A DNA stretch of 64,000 nucleotides from Elusimicrobiota bacterium (lineage in GTDB: Bacteria; Elusimicrobiota; Elusimicrobia; UBA1565; UBA9628), in contig JACRDT010000019.1 of assembly GCA_016212795.1 (NCBI GenBank), positions 1 to 64,000 of the forward strand, read 5' to 3'. Below the pieces are notes generated by a model that saw only the letters and a program-made list of their open reading frames with translations, was not told where the DNA came from and searched no databases. Each line of letters begins with the position of its first letter. The stretch's first letter is position 1. This document shows, one piece after another, positions 44,034-52,488 of this stretch. Position numbers and translations under genes: made by a program.

Positions 44034-45575
44034 ATGCGCTATCGGACGATCTCGCTGTGCCTATCTTCCCTCTTGGCGCTGACCTGCGCCGCGGCCCCGG
44101 CGGGCGCGGCGGACGCCGGCGCCGGCTGCGTCGAGTGCCATCGCGGCCGCTCGGCCGCGCTGGTCATGGAGTGGGAGCGCTCCCGGCACGCCCAGGCCGG
44201 CGTCGATTGCCTGGCCTGCCACGGGGCGCCCAAGTCCCAGGAGGGGTCTTGGCTCCACCACGGGGCGCAGGTGTCCGTCCTGGTCACGCCGAAGGTCTGC
44301 GCGCAATGCCACGGCCAGCAGGAGGCCGAGTTCTCCCGCAGCCACCACGCCCTCGCGGGCGAGATCCTCGCCAGCCTCGACAACGTCCTGGCCGAGAAGG
44401 CCGCGGGCATGCCGGGCAATAACGCCGACGCCGTCAACGGCTGCCTCCAGTGCCACGGCTCGCTCGTCAAGTACAAGAAGGACCCCAAGGGCGCCATCCT
44501 GAAGGAGGGCCCGGAACGCCGTCCGGTCCTGGACCCCGACACCTGGCCCAACAGCGGCATCGGGCGGATCAACACGGACGGGTCCCGCGGCTCCTGCCAC
44601 GCCTGCCATTCGCGCCACTCCTTCGAAGCCAAGCTGGCCCGCTCCCCCGAGAACTGCGGCAAGTGCCACATGGGACCCGACCATCCCCAGATCGAGATCT
44701 ACAACGAATCCAAGCACGGCATCGCCTTCCAGGCCAACCGCGACAAGATGGCCCTGGACAAGGATAGCTGGGTCCTCGGCAAGGACTACTCGGCCGCGCC
44801 GACCTGCGCCACGTGCCACATCGCCGGCCACCGGACGGGCGACGGCAAGACGGCCGGGAACAGCCATGACGTGGGGGAGAGGATCAGTTGGACCCTCCGC
44901 CCCATCGTCAGCACGAAAATCAACCTCGTGGTGTTCACGGACGGCTTCAAGGAGGACTACCCCGAATCCCGGCCGCTGCCCAAGCCGGGCGACGTCGTCG
45001 AGACCCTCAACAAGGAGCGCGAAGGAGACGCTCTCGTCGCGAAGAAGACCCGGCGCACCGTGGCGGCCGTCCTCGGCTGGAAGGAGCGGCGCGCCAAGAT
45101 GCAGTCGGTGTGCGCGAACTGCCACGGCAGCGGGTTCGTCGAGAACTTCTACAAGCAGTACGACAGCCTGGTCGCCCTCTACAACGACAAGTTCGCCAAG
45201 CCCTCCAAGGCCATCATGGACCAATTGACGGCGGACGGCATCCTCGACCCCAAGGCCCCGTTCGAGCACGAGGTCCAGTGGGTCTTCTATGAGCTCTGGC
45301 ACCACGAGGGCCGGCGCGCCCGCCACGGCGCCAGCATGATGGGGCCGGACTACACGCACTGGCACGGCATGTACGAAGTCTCCAAGCATTTCTACGAGAA
45401 GTTCCTCCCGGCCGTCGTCCAGGCCGCGTCGCTCAAGGGGCCCGAGCCCGAGAAGAAGTGGAAGGCGAAGGTCGCCGCGCTCCTGGCCGACGAGGAGCAC
45501 CGCTGGAAGAAGGGCTTGAGCGCCGAGGAGGCCGAGGGGCTCCGGAAGAACTACCAGGACCGGTACAGGCAGTAG
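44034..45575 (+). CDS. Octaheme cytochrome c, hydroxylamine oxidoreductase (HAO) family
   Basis: A 513-residue periplasmic cytochrome with a signal peptide (residues 1-26) and exactly eight CxxCH motifs: CVECH, CLACH, CAQCH, CLQCH, CHACH, CGKCH, CATCH and CANCH, the HAO count and order. HAO-like octahemes oxidise hydroxylamine in nitrifiers, while in many anaerobes (haoA type) they are thought to act reductively on nitrite, NO or hydroxylamine. Clustering with Rrf2, Hcp and ferredoxin favours the detoxifying or reductive role. The crosslinking tyrosine that makes the P460 cofactor could not be confirmed by eye. AGGAGA precedes the ATG. Confidence 0.85.
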   Translation: MRYRTISLCLSSLLALTCAAAPAGAADAGAGCVECHRGRSAALVMEWERSRHAQAGVDCLACHGAPKSQEGSWLHHGAQVSVLVTPKVCAQCHGQQEAEFSRSHHALAGEILASLDNVLAEKAAGMPGNNADAVNGCLQCHGSLVKYKKDPKGAILKEGPERRPVLDPDTWPNSGIGRINTDGSRGSCHACHSRHSFEAKLARSPENCGKCHMGPDHPQIEIYNESKHGIAFQANRDKMALDKDSWVLGKDYSAAPTCATCHIAGHRTGDGKTAGNSHDVGERISWTLRPIVSTKINLVVFTDGFKEDYPESRPLPKPGDVVETLNKEREGDALVAKKTRRTVAAVLGWKERRAKMQSVCANCHGSGFVENFYKQYDSLVALYNDKFAKPSKAIMDQLTADGILDPKAPFEHEVQWVFYELWHHEGRRARHGASMMGPDYTHWHGMYEVSKHFYEKFLPAVVQAASLKGPEPEKKWKAKVAALLADEEHRWKKGLSAEEAEGLRKNYQDRYRQ

Positions 45576-45686
45576 AAGGCGCGCTGCTGCTCCACCAGCC
45601 CGGAGGAGCGCCTGGCAGGGGAATGGCGGACGGGCGGACTGGAAGGCATCCTCAAGCAGCTCGATGTCCCTGCCGGCAGGAGCGCT

Positions 45687-46055
45687 TCAGGCCTTCTCCG
45701 GGCTTTCGGACAGGGCGGGCTTGTCCTCCGGGGAGAGCTCCAGTTGGGGGATGGGCGCAAGCCGAGCGCCGATGAGTCCCTGGAGGTCTCCGTACAGGCC
45801 CGAGGTGCTGAGGAGGACCCGCTCGAGCTGCTTCTCGCGCTTGGCCCAGGCGCGCTCCATGGAGCGCTTCTCCGAGTCGAGGTCGCCCTTCATGGACGCG
45901 AAGGAGTCCACGATCGCCTGCACCAGACCCATGGCGGACGGGAAGTCCGCTCTCTTGCTGCCATCCAGTTCGCCTCCCGTGAAAAGGATAGGGCGATCCC
46001 GCCCGGGGAGTCCAAGGCCCGGCAATTTCGCATTCGGACGCATCCAGGAGCGCAA
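45687..46055 (-). pseudogene. C-terminal remnant of a DUF2130-family protein
   Basis: The 122-codon frame matches the end of DUF2130 proteins: DSFASMKGDLDSEKR, ERAWAKREKQLERVL and GLYGDLQGLIGARL. Family members are several hundred residues long, so the N-terminal three quarters are missing. Nothing upstream in the 46056-46363 gap encodes them; instead an inverted-repeat element lies there. The fragment is probably a decayed gene left by an insertion or deletion. It converges on the HAO gene. Confidence 0.65.
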
Positions 46056-46147
46056 TGGGACAAGACCCTCGACGGGAGTCCACAGAAATCGTCCTTCCCC
46101 TCCTAATTGTTGGGGAATCTCCCGCCGTTATTTGAGGTCTCCGTCGA

Positions 46148-46225
46148 GAGTTTTGTCTCATTCCCCTTCACGTCCCACCTTTTTCGCTCCCGGATCGTGT
46201 GCAAGGGCACAATGAGACAAAACTC
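46148..46225. repeat. 78-bp element with 15-bp perfect inverted termini
   Basis: GAGTTTTGTCTCATT (46148-46162) is mirrored exactly at 46211-46225. The interior is not coding. It may be a miniature inverted-repeat element or a large hairpin; it adjoins a truncated gene. No clear target-site duplication is visible. Confidence 0.5.
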
Positions 46226-46273
46226 CTTCATGGGCGGATAGGGATTATGGAGAAGCCGTCCGATCGGCGCGCC

Positions 46274-46289
46274 AGTTCCTGCAGGAACT
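46274..46289. promoter_or_regulatory. 16-bp perfect palindrome, candidate operator
   Basis: AGTTCCTGCAGGAACT is a perfect palindrome 75 nt upstream of the SNF2 helicase start, suitable for a dimeric repressor. No regulator is known. Confidence 0.35.
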
Positions 46290-46363
46290 CGTCCAATGCC
46301 GCTCCGCCATCCGGCCGGCCGGCCGACTTTCACTGACGTGCCGTTATTGGTATCCTGGTTTCG

Positions 46364-49081
46364 TTGGCTACGAGCAAACCGCTTGACCTGATCCTGCTGC
46401 CTTCCGGCCATCTCAGGCTCATCGAGGCCGACGGCCCGGAGGCCCGAGCCTTGCCGGAGGCTTTCGGCGCCACGCTGGCCAGGGCGTTCGAGGACTGCGC
46501 GGCCGAGGGCCTGCTTCAACTCGCGGTCGCGCGCCATGACCAGGCGCTGCCGGCGCGGTTCTCCTACTGGCGGCGATTCGGCGAACGCTACCTAGCCGAG
46601 CTTTGCCGCACGCCTCAGACCGCCGAGGACCTGAAATCCCCTTTGTCGCCGCCGGGCGGGGATTTGGCCGAGCTGGCCGGCGGCGCGCCGCCCATGCGCG
46701 GCGGTGAATATCTCCGTCCGGAGACGCTGGCAGCCCTTTGGACCGAGCTGGACGCTTATGCGCGCGCCGAGATCGCGCGAAGCCCCGGCGGGCTCTCAGC
46801 CTGGCTCCTTAAACGCAGCCCCCTGTGGCACCGCGTGGGACGGGTCTGCTTCCACCTCGCCGAGAACAAGCGCGACTCCGAATGCCCCTTCGCCTTTCTC
46901 GCGACCTACGCTCCGAAGCTCATCGACGGCCGGCGAGTGCAGTACCAGCCGCTGGGCCGCGCCCTGGAGGAATTCGCCGGAGAGAAGAACAAAGGCGCGC
47001 TGGTCAACCTCCTCACCCCGGTCCAACGGGCCGCCGAGCGCTGCGCCTGGGTGAAGATACTCGTCGATTCCGGCGAGGTCTTCCATCCCCTGCGCTGGGC
47101 GCCGGACGAGGCGTACCGGCTCCTCAAGGACGCGGCCGCCTTGGAGGAGAGCGGCCTCCTGGTGCGCCTGCCTGATTGGTGGACCAAGCGGCCGCCCCGC
47201 GTGCTCGTGGGCGTCTCCATCGGGGAAGCCAGGCAGGCGGGGTTCAACGCCAAGTCCATGCTCGACTTCAAGGTGGAGCTCGCCCTGGACGGAGAAGCGT
47301 TGACCGAGGAGGAAGCGGCGAGCCTTCTGGCCGCGAGCGCCGGCCTCGCGCTTCTCAAGGGGCGCTGGGTCGAGGTGGACCGCGAGAAGCTCAAGAGCGC
47401 CTTGGAGCAATGGAAGAGGGTGGAGCGGGAAGCGGGAGAAGACGGCGTCTCCTTCATCCAGGGGATGCGGCTTTTGGCCGGCGCTCCGCTGGAAGCCCAG
47501 ACGGACGTCCTTTTCGAAGGGGAGGCCGCGGCCTGGTCCGAGGTGCGCGCCGGCGCCTGGCTCAAGGAGCGTTTGGCCGAGCTCCGCGATCCTAAGTCGG
47601 TCGCCCTGCCCGGCGGCGAGCTGGCCGCGACCCTGCGGCCCTACCAGGAGACGGGCGTCCGCTGGCTGCTTTTCCTCTCGCGGCTCGGGTTGGGAGCGTG
47701 CCTGGCCGACGACATGGGCCTGGGGAAGACCATCCAGGTGCTCGCGCTCCTGCTCATGCTGAAAAAGGAGCGCGAGGGAGGGAAGCGCCCTCCGGCCTTG
47801 CTCGTCCTGCCCGCGTCGCTTCTGGCCAACTGGAAAGAGGAGATGGAGCGGTTCGCGCCCACGCTGAGGTTCCGTTTCGCGCATCCCTCGCTGGCCAAGC
47901 CGGAGGATCTCAACAGGGCGGCGACCGACCCGAAGGCCTTCCTTGACGGCGCCGACGCGGTGCTGACGACCTACGGCATGCTCGCGCGGAAAGAATGGCT
48001 CTCGTCCGTCGACTGGGGGCTCGTCGTGCTGGACGAAGCGCAGGCCGTCAAGAACCCGGCCAGCCGCCAGACCAGGGCGGTCAAAAGGCTCAAGGCCCTG
48101 TCAAGGGTAGTCCTCACCGGCACGCCGATTGAGAACCGCCTCACCGACCTCTGGTCCCTGTTCGATTTCCTGTGCCCAGGCCTGCTGGGGCCCATCAAGG
48201 CGTTCGGCGACTTGGTCAAGCGCCTGGAGGAACGGGAGCGCGAGCAATTCGCCCCGCTGCGCAGGCTGGTCGGCCCGTACATCCTCCGAAGACTCAAGAC
48301 CGACAAGTCCATCATCGCGGACTTGCCGGACAAGACGGAAGTCCAGGCCTTCTGCGGCCTGACGAAGAAGCAGGCGGTCCTGTACCAGCAGTCCACGCGC
48401 GAATTGGCCCAGGCTCTCGATGGCGCCGACGGCATCCGCCGGCGCGGGGTGATCCTGTCCTTTATCCTGCGCTTCAAGCAGATCTGCAACCACCCCGCCC
48501 AGTGGCTGGCATCCGGCGGCTACGCTCCGGATGAGAGCGGCAAATTCCAGCGATTGGCCGAGCTATGCGATGAGATCGCGGCGCGCCAGGAGAAGGCGCT
48601 CGTGTTCACGCAGTTTCGCGAGATGACCGAGCCGCTGGCCGGCTTCCTGAAAGGCGTCTTCGGCCGTCCCGGACTCGTGCTGCACGGCCAGATCGCGGTA
48701 AGCGCCCGAAAGAAGCTCGTGGACGATTTCCAGCGCGAGGACGGGCCGCCGTTTTTCGTGCTGTCGCTCAAGGCCGGGGGCACGGGATTGAACCTCACCG
48801 CCGCGTCGCATGTCATCCATTTCGACCGCTGGTGGAATCCCGCGGTCGAGAACCAGGCCACGGACCGGGCCTTCCGCATCGGCCAGAAGAAGAACGTCAT
48901 GGTGCACAAGTTCGTCTGCCAGGGGACCATCGAGGAGAAGATCGACGCGCTGATCCGCGGCAAGACGTCGCTGGCGGGAGAGATCTTGGAGGGCGGAGCG
49001 CCGAAGCTGATCACCGAGATGAAGGATGAAGAGCTCCTCAAGCTCGTCAGGCTGGACACCGCCGCTATCGGGGAGGATTGA
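46364..49081 (+). CDS. SNF2-family helicase-like ATPase
   Basis: A 905-residue Swi2/Snf2 protein. The first 420 residues are the less conserved N-terminal region of bacterial SNF2 proteins. The motor starts with DDMGLGKT (Walker A K455), has the DEAQ box at 557-560, the motif TGTPIENRLTDLWSL, and in the second lobe VFTQFREM, LSLKAGGTGLNL and ATDRAFRIGQ. It probably translocates on double-stranded DNA to remodel protein-DNA complexes. It is paired with a SWIM-domain protein, a recurrent bacterial arrangement. The start is a TTG at 46364 with a weak ribosome binding site; a short Pro/Gly-rich stretch at about 94-112 is flanked by an AAATCCCC/GGGGATTT inverted repeat. Confidence 0.88.
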   Translation: MATSKPLDLILLPSGHLRLIEADGPEARALPEAFGATLARAFEDCAAEGLLQLAVARHDQALPARFSYWRRFGERYLAELCRTPQTAEDLKSPLSPPGGDLAELAGGAPPMRGGEYLRPETLAALWTELDAYARAEIARSPGGLSAWLLKRSPLWHRVGRVCFHLAENKRDSECPFAFLATYAPKLIDGRRVQYQPLGRALEEFAGEKNKGALVNLLTPVQRAAERCAWVKILVDSGEVFHPLRWAPDEAYRLLKDAAALEESGLLVRLPDWWTKRPPRVLVGVSIGEARQAGFNAKSMLDFKVELALDGEALTEEEAASLLAASAGLALLKGRWVEVDREKLKSALEQWKRVEREAGEDGVSFIQGMRLLAGAPLEAQTDVLFEGEAAAWSEVRAGAWLKERLAELRDPKSVALPGGELAATLRPYQETGVRWLLFLSRLGLGACLADDMGLGKTIQVLALLLMLKKEREGGKRPPALLVLPASLLANWKEEMERFAPTLRFRFAHPSLAKPEDLNRAATDPKAFLDGADAVLTTYGMLARKEWLSSVDWGLVVLDEAQAVKNPASRQTRAVKRLKALSRVVLTGTPIENRLTDLWSLFDFLCPGLLGPIKAFGDLVKRLEEREREQFAPLRRLVGPYILRRLKTDKSIIADLPDKTEVQAFCGLTKKQAVLYQQSTRELAQALDGADGIRRRGVILSFILRFKQICNHPAQWLASGGYAPDESGKFQRLAELCDEIAARQEKALVFTQFREMTEPLAGFLKGVFGRPGLVLHGQIAVSARKKLVDDFQREDGPPFFVLSLKAGGTGLNLTAASHVIHFDRWWNPAVENQATDRAFRIGQKKNVMVHKFVCQGTIEEKIDALIRGKTSLAGEILEGGAPKLITEMKDEELLKLVRLDTAAIGED

Positions 49082-49083
49082 CC

Positions 49084-49878
49084 ATGGGATGGGGCTTTGG
49101 CTGGCAGCCGTACGTGCCTGTATGGAAGCGCCGCCAGCTTGCCGCCAAGCAGTTGGACAGGCTGCGCAAGAAAGGCGCGAACATCCAGCCCGTCGCCATC
49201 GCGGGACGGGAGATCGCGCGGACGTTCTGGGGCAAGGCATGGTGCTGCCACCTGGAGAAGTTCAGCGACTTCTCGAACCGCCTGCCGCGCGGCCGGACCT
49301 ACGTGCGCAACGGCTCGGTCTGCCACCTCGACATCCAAAAGGGCCGGATCGAGGCGAAGGTGAGCGGGACGAGCCTTTATGACGTGGAGATATCGATCAA
49401 GAGCCTGCCTCCGATGAAATGGAAGAACCTGCGGGCGCGCTGCGCCGGCAGGGTCGGCTCCATGCTCGAGCTCCTGCAGGGCAGGCTCTCCAGCGACGTC
49501 ATGGGAGTCGTGACGGACAAAAACGACGGCCTGTTCCCCCTGCCCAGAGAGATCGGCCTCGATTGCTCATGCCCGGACTGGGCCGAAATGTGCAAGCACG
49601 TGGCCGCCGTGCTCTACGCCGTGGGCAGCCGGCTCGATTACTCGCCGGAACTGCTGTTCCTCCTGCGCGGGGTCGACCACAACGAATTGGTGGGCAAGGA
49701 CGCGGCCAAGGCAGTGGTCTCCAAGTCAGCCGCAAGCAAGGGGCGCATCCTCGATGAGGCCGGCCTGCATGACGTCTTCGGGATCGATCTGGCCCACGCC
49801 GGAAGGAAGCCGGGCAAGGCCGCCGGCCTCGGCGCCGGCGCCGACAGGGGAATCCGGAAGGCCTCGCGACGCCGATAG
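49084..49878 (+). CDS. SWIM zinc-finger protein, SNF2 partner
   Basis: A 264-residue protein with the SWIM finger CxC-x6-CxH (LDCSCPDWAEMCKHVAAVLY, about residues 159-178). SWIM proteins are commonly encoded next to SNF2 helicases and are thought to help them bind DNA or partners. ATG 49084 follows GGGGAGG with a 7-nt spacer, 2 nt after the helicase stop, so they are co-translated. The basic C-terminal tail (GIRKASRRR) may contact nucleic acid. The nrfH gene starts 3 nt after its stop. Confidence 0.85.
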   Translation: MGWGFGWQPYVPVWKRRQLAAKQLDRLRKKGANIQPVAIAGREIARTFWGKAWCCHLEKFSDFSNRLPRGRTYVRNGSVCHLDIQKGRIEAKVSGTSLYDVEISIKSLPPMKWKNLRARCAGRVGSMLELLQGRLSSDVMGVVTDKNDGLFPLPREIGLDCSCPDWAEMCKHVAAVLYAVGSRLDYSPELLFLLRGVDHNELVGKDAAKAVVSKSAASKGRILDEAGLHDVFGIDLAHAGRKPGKAAGLGAGADRGIRKASRRR

Positions 49879-49881
49879 CAG

Positions 49882-50340
49882 ATGAGGAGGAGCGCCGGCA
49901 GGAATCGCGCGCCGGCCGCCGCCGCGGCCTTGGGGGCGATCCTCGTCCTCGTCGTCCTGTTCGGCCCGCCGAGGCTCTTCGAATACTCGGAGTCGAATGA
50001 TTTCTGCGCGGCCTGCCACCTCATGAAGCCACGGCACGAGTCCTGGATGCGCATGGGCAAGCACGCGCAGACCCGGTGCGTCGACTGCCACCTGCCCAAC
50101 CGCCACTGGGTCCCCCGCCTGCTCCGGAAGGCCGTCGACGGGACCAAGGGCACGGCCGCCTTCCTTGCCGGGGCCGTCCCCGACCCGATCAGGCTCAGCA
50201 GCCGCGGCCGGCGCACCGCGCAAGCCAATTGCGTGCGCTGCCACGCCGACATGGTGTCGCGCATCGACGCGACCCGCGCCTGCTGGGACTGCCACAGGAA
50301 GACGACCCACGTGGGCGAGGGACGCATCGCCATGAGGTGA
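49882..50340 (+). CDS. nrfH: NrfH: membrane tetraheme quinol dehydrogenase
   Basis: A 152-residue NapC/NirT-family cytochrome with one N-terminal membrane anchor (about residues 10-29) and four CxxCH sites: CAACH, CVDCH, CVRCH and CWDCH. The first is CAACHLM, the NrfH-type CxxCHxM in which Met is a heme ligand. NrfH takes electrons from menaquinol and passes them to NrfA. It begins 3 nt after the SWIM gene and ends 4 nt before nrfA, forming one transcript. Confidence 0.92.
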   Translation: MRRSAGRNRAPAAAAALGAILVLVVLFGPPRLFEYSESNDFCAACHLMKPRHESWMRMGKHAQTRCVDCHLPNRHWVPRLLRKAVDGTKGTAAFLAGAVPDPIRLSSRGRRTAQANCVRCHADMVSRIDATRACWDCHRKTTHVGEGRIAMR

Positions 50341-50344
50341 GCCC

Positions 50345-51784
50345 ATGAGAAGACTCATCCTCGTGCTTGGAGCCGCCGCCTGTTGGGCCTGCTCGCCGCC
50401 CGAGGCCGGGCCGGTCCAGGCGGTCAAGGTCGCGCCAGGCGAGATCGAGCCGTCCGAATGGGCGAAAGCCTGGCCCCTGCACTACCTCGGCTGGGGCATG
50501 ACCCGCGAGCCGGGCCCGGCGGGGAAGAGCCGCTACAAGCGCGGCTGGGACGGCCGCAAGACCTTCGACAGGCTCTCGGAATACCCTTACCTGGCGCTGC
50601 TCTTCAACGGCTGGGGATTGGGCGTCGAGTACAACGAGCCCCGCGGCCACGCCTGGATGCTCGAGGAGCAGGTCGAGCACGTCGACCGGTCGCGGCTCAA
50701 GGCGGGCGGCGTGTGCCTCTCGTGCAAGAGCCCTTACGCCTCTCGCCTGGCCAAGGAGCTGGGCCGGGACTACTACGCCAGGCCCTTCGACGAGGTCCGG
50801 GCCCGCATCCCGGCGAAACACCGGCTCCTGGGCGTCTCGTGCTCGGATTGCCACAGAGAAGATGACGCCTCCCTGCGCTTCGACCGCGATTTCACCCTGG
50901 GCGTCGCCCTGCGCGCCATCGGCAAGGACCCGGCCAAGCTCCACCCCCAGGAGATGAGGAGCCTCGTCTGCGCCCAGTGCCACGCGACCTTCTCCATCCC
51001 CAAGGACAAGGAGAAACGCTCCGTCGGCCTGTTCTTCCCCTGGCAAGGCGGCCGGTGGGGCCGCATCCCCGTGGAGACGGTCATCGCCAACGCGCGCAGG
51101 AACCCCGAGTGGACGCAGGCCGTGACGGGCTTCCCCATGGGCTTCATCCGCCACCCCGAGTTCGAGCTGTTCTCCTACGATTCCGCGCACTGGAACGCGG
51201 GGGCGGCCTGCCCGGACTGCCACATGCCCTACGCCAAGGCCGGCGCCCGCAAGATCTCGGACCACCGGATCATGAGCCCGCTCAAGAACGGCCTGCGCGG
51301 CTGCCTCCCGTGCCACTCCCAGACGGCCGACGAGCTGCGCGAGCGGGTATTCGCGGCGCAGGACCGCACCGTGTCCCTGCTCGACCGCGCCGGGTTCGCC
51401 GCCGCCACCGCGGCCAAGCTCTTCGAGCTGTGCCACCGGGAGCAGGCCAAGCGCGGCGGCCTGCCCGGGCTCGACGCCGCGCTCTACGCCAGGGCCAAGG
51501 AGTTCTACGAGCAGGCCTTCTACCGCCTGGCGTTCATCGGGACGGAGAACTCGGCGGGCTTCCACAACCCGGCCGAGGCCCTGCGCGTGCTCGGCGACGC
51601 CGTCGCCTTCGCCGGGAAGGCCGAGGCCCTCCTGCGCCAAGCCCTGGCCGGGGCCGGGGTGAAGGCGCCCGCGAAGGTCGACCTGGAGCTCTCCCGATGC
51701 CTCGACGGCAGGGGCGAGCGCAAGCTCGGCTTCGACCTGAGCGTGGAGATCAAGGACCCCTTCGGGACCCAGGCGAATTTCTAA
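50345..51784 (+). CDS. nrfA: NrfA: pentaheme ammonia-forming nitrite reductase
   Basis: A 479-residue NrfA, reducing nitrite to ammonium with six electrons. The active-site heme motif is CLSCK (C124-K128); four CxxCH sites follow (CSDCH, CAQCH, CPDCH, CLPCH), the canonical 1 CxxCK + 4 CxxCH set. The exported N-terminus is short and Cys-rich (LGAAACWAC), possibly a lipoprotein signal, which would keep the enzyme at the membrane. GAGGTGA just before the ATG serves as ribosome binding site. The TAA overlaps the TAG of the convergent glycosyltransferase gene in a CTAA. Confidence 0.95.
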   Translation: MRRLILVLGAAACWACSPPEAGPVQAVKVAPGEIEPSEWAKAWPLHYLGWGMTREPGPAGKSRYKRGWDGRKTFDRLSEYPYLALLFNGWGLGVEYNEPRGHAWMLEEQVEHVDRSRLKAGGVCLSCKSPYASRLAKELGRDYYARPFDEVRARIPAKHRLLGVSCSDCHREDDASLRFDRDFTLGVALRAIGKDPAKLHPQEMRSLVCAQCHATFSIPKDKEKRSVGLFFPWQGGRWGRIPVETVIANARRNPEWTQAVTGFPMGFIRHPEFELFSYDSAHWNAGAACPDCHMPYAKAGARKISDHRIMSPLKNGLRGCLPCHSQTADELRERVFAAQDRTVSLLDRAGFAAATAAKLFELCHREQAKRGGLPGLDAALYARAKEFYEQAFYRLAFIGTENSAGFHNPAEALRVLGDAVAFAGKAEALLRQALAGAGVKAPAKVDLELSRCLDGRGERKLGFDLSVEIKDPFGTQANF

Positions 51785-52488
51785 GGCGACAGCCTGATCT
51801 TCAGCACCCACCAGTAGCCGGCGGCCAGCCGCCACAGGTCGAGCTTGGAGTCCCCCTTCTTGCGGTCCACGAACTCGATGGGGACCTCCTTGATGCGCAG
51901 GCCGGCGTCGGCGGCCCTGAAGAGCACCTCGTGCACGATGGACGGCCCGGCGGACTTGAGCGTCTCGGGCCGGATGACTTCCAGGGCGCGCCGGCTGAAG
52001 CACCTGAAGCCCGAGTTGCAGTCTTGCACCGTCAGGCCCAGCACGGTCCGGGTGAAGGCGTTGGCCGCCTTCGTCACGACCCTGCGGGCGAGCGGCCGGT
52101 CGAAGTCCGTGCCGCCGCCGACGAAGCGCGACCCCAGGGCGACGTCGCAGTCCGCCATCGCGGCCAGGAGCTCCGGGACGTGCCTGGGCTGATGGGACCA
52201 ATCCCCGTCCATCTCCACGACGAAGTCGGCCCCGCGGGCCATCGCCTCCAGGAACCCGTCCCGGCCCGCCCAGCCCCGGCCCGCGGGGCCCGGCCGCGTG
52301 ATGAGCCCCAGCCCGCCGTACCGGCCGGAGGCGCGCAGGCGCTCGACCTCGGCGGAGGTGCCGTCCGGGCTGTCGTCGTCGACCACCAGGACCTCGAGCC
52401 CCGAGACCCCGAGCCCGTAAAGGGCGTCGACGAGGGAGGCGATGTTGTCGACCTCGTTGAAGGTGGGGATCGTCGCGACGACCTTCAT
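51781..52488 (-). CDS. Family 2 glycosyltransferase, polyprenol-phosphate mannosyltransferase-like
   Basis: A 235-residue GT2 enzyme similar to dolichol/polyprenol-phosphate sugar transferases. The nucleotide-sugar motifs are IPTFNEVDNI (7-16), VVDDDSPDGT (about 36-45) and the DxD-type EMDGDWSH (about 91-98), followed by GSRFVGGG and QDCNSGFRCFSR typical of this subgroup. It should charge a lipid carrier with a sugar for use by membrane GT-C enzymes such as the one two genes upstream. ATG 52488 overlaps the stop of the GT9 gene (ATGA). No C-terminal membrane domain is present. Confidence 0.85.
   Translation of the reverse strand: MKVVATIPTFNEVDNIASLVDALYGLGVSGLEVLVVDDDSPDGTSAEVERLRASGRYGGLGLITRPGPAGRGWAGRDGFLEAMARGADFVVEMDGDWSHQPRHVPELLAAMADCDVALGSRFVGGGTDFDRPLARRVVTKAANAFTRTVLGLTVQDCNSGFRCFSRRALEVIRPETLKSAGPSIVHEVLFRAADAGLRIKEVPIEFVDRKKGDSKLDLWRLAAGYWWVLKIRLSP

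Noticed and set aside
45458..45775. Short plus-strand frame spanning the HAO gene end
   Set aside because: It is an out-of-frame extension over the HAO stop with Arg/Gly/Ala-rich text and no start signal; the 45576-45686 gap shows no gene.
46620..46660. Another member of the dispersed palindromic family inside the SNF2 gene
   Set aside because: AAATCCCC/GGGGATTT flank a Pro/Gly-rich segment, but the ATGAAACGGCAT and CTACTCGCC cores are absent, so membership cannot be supported.
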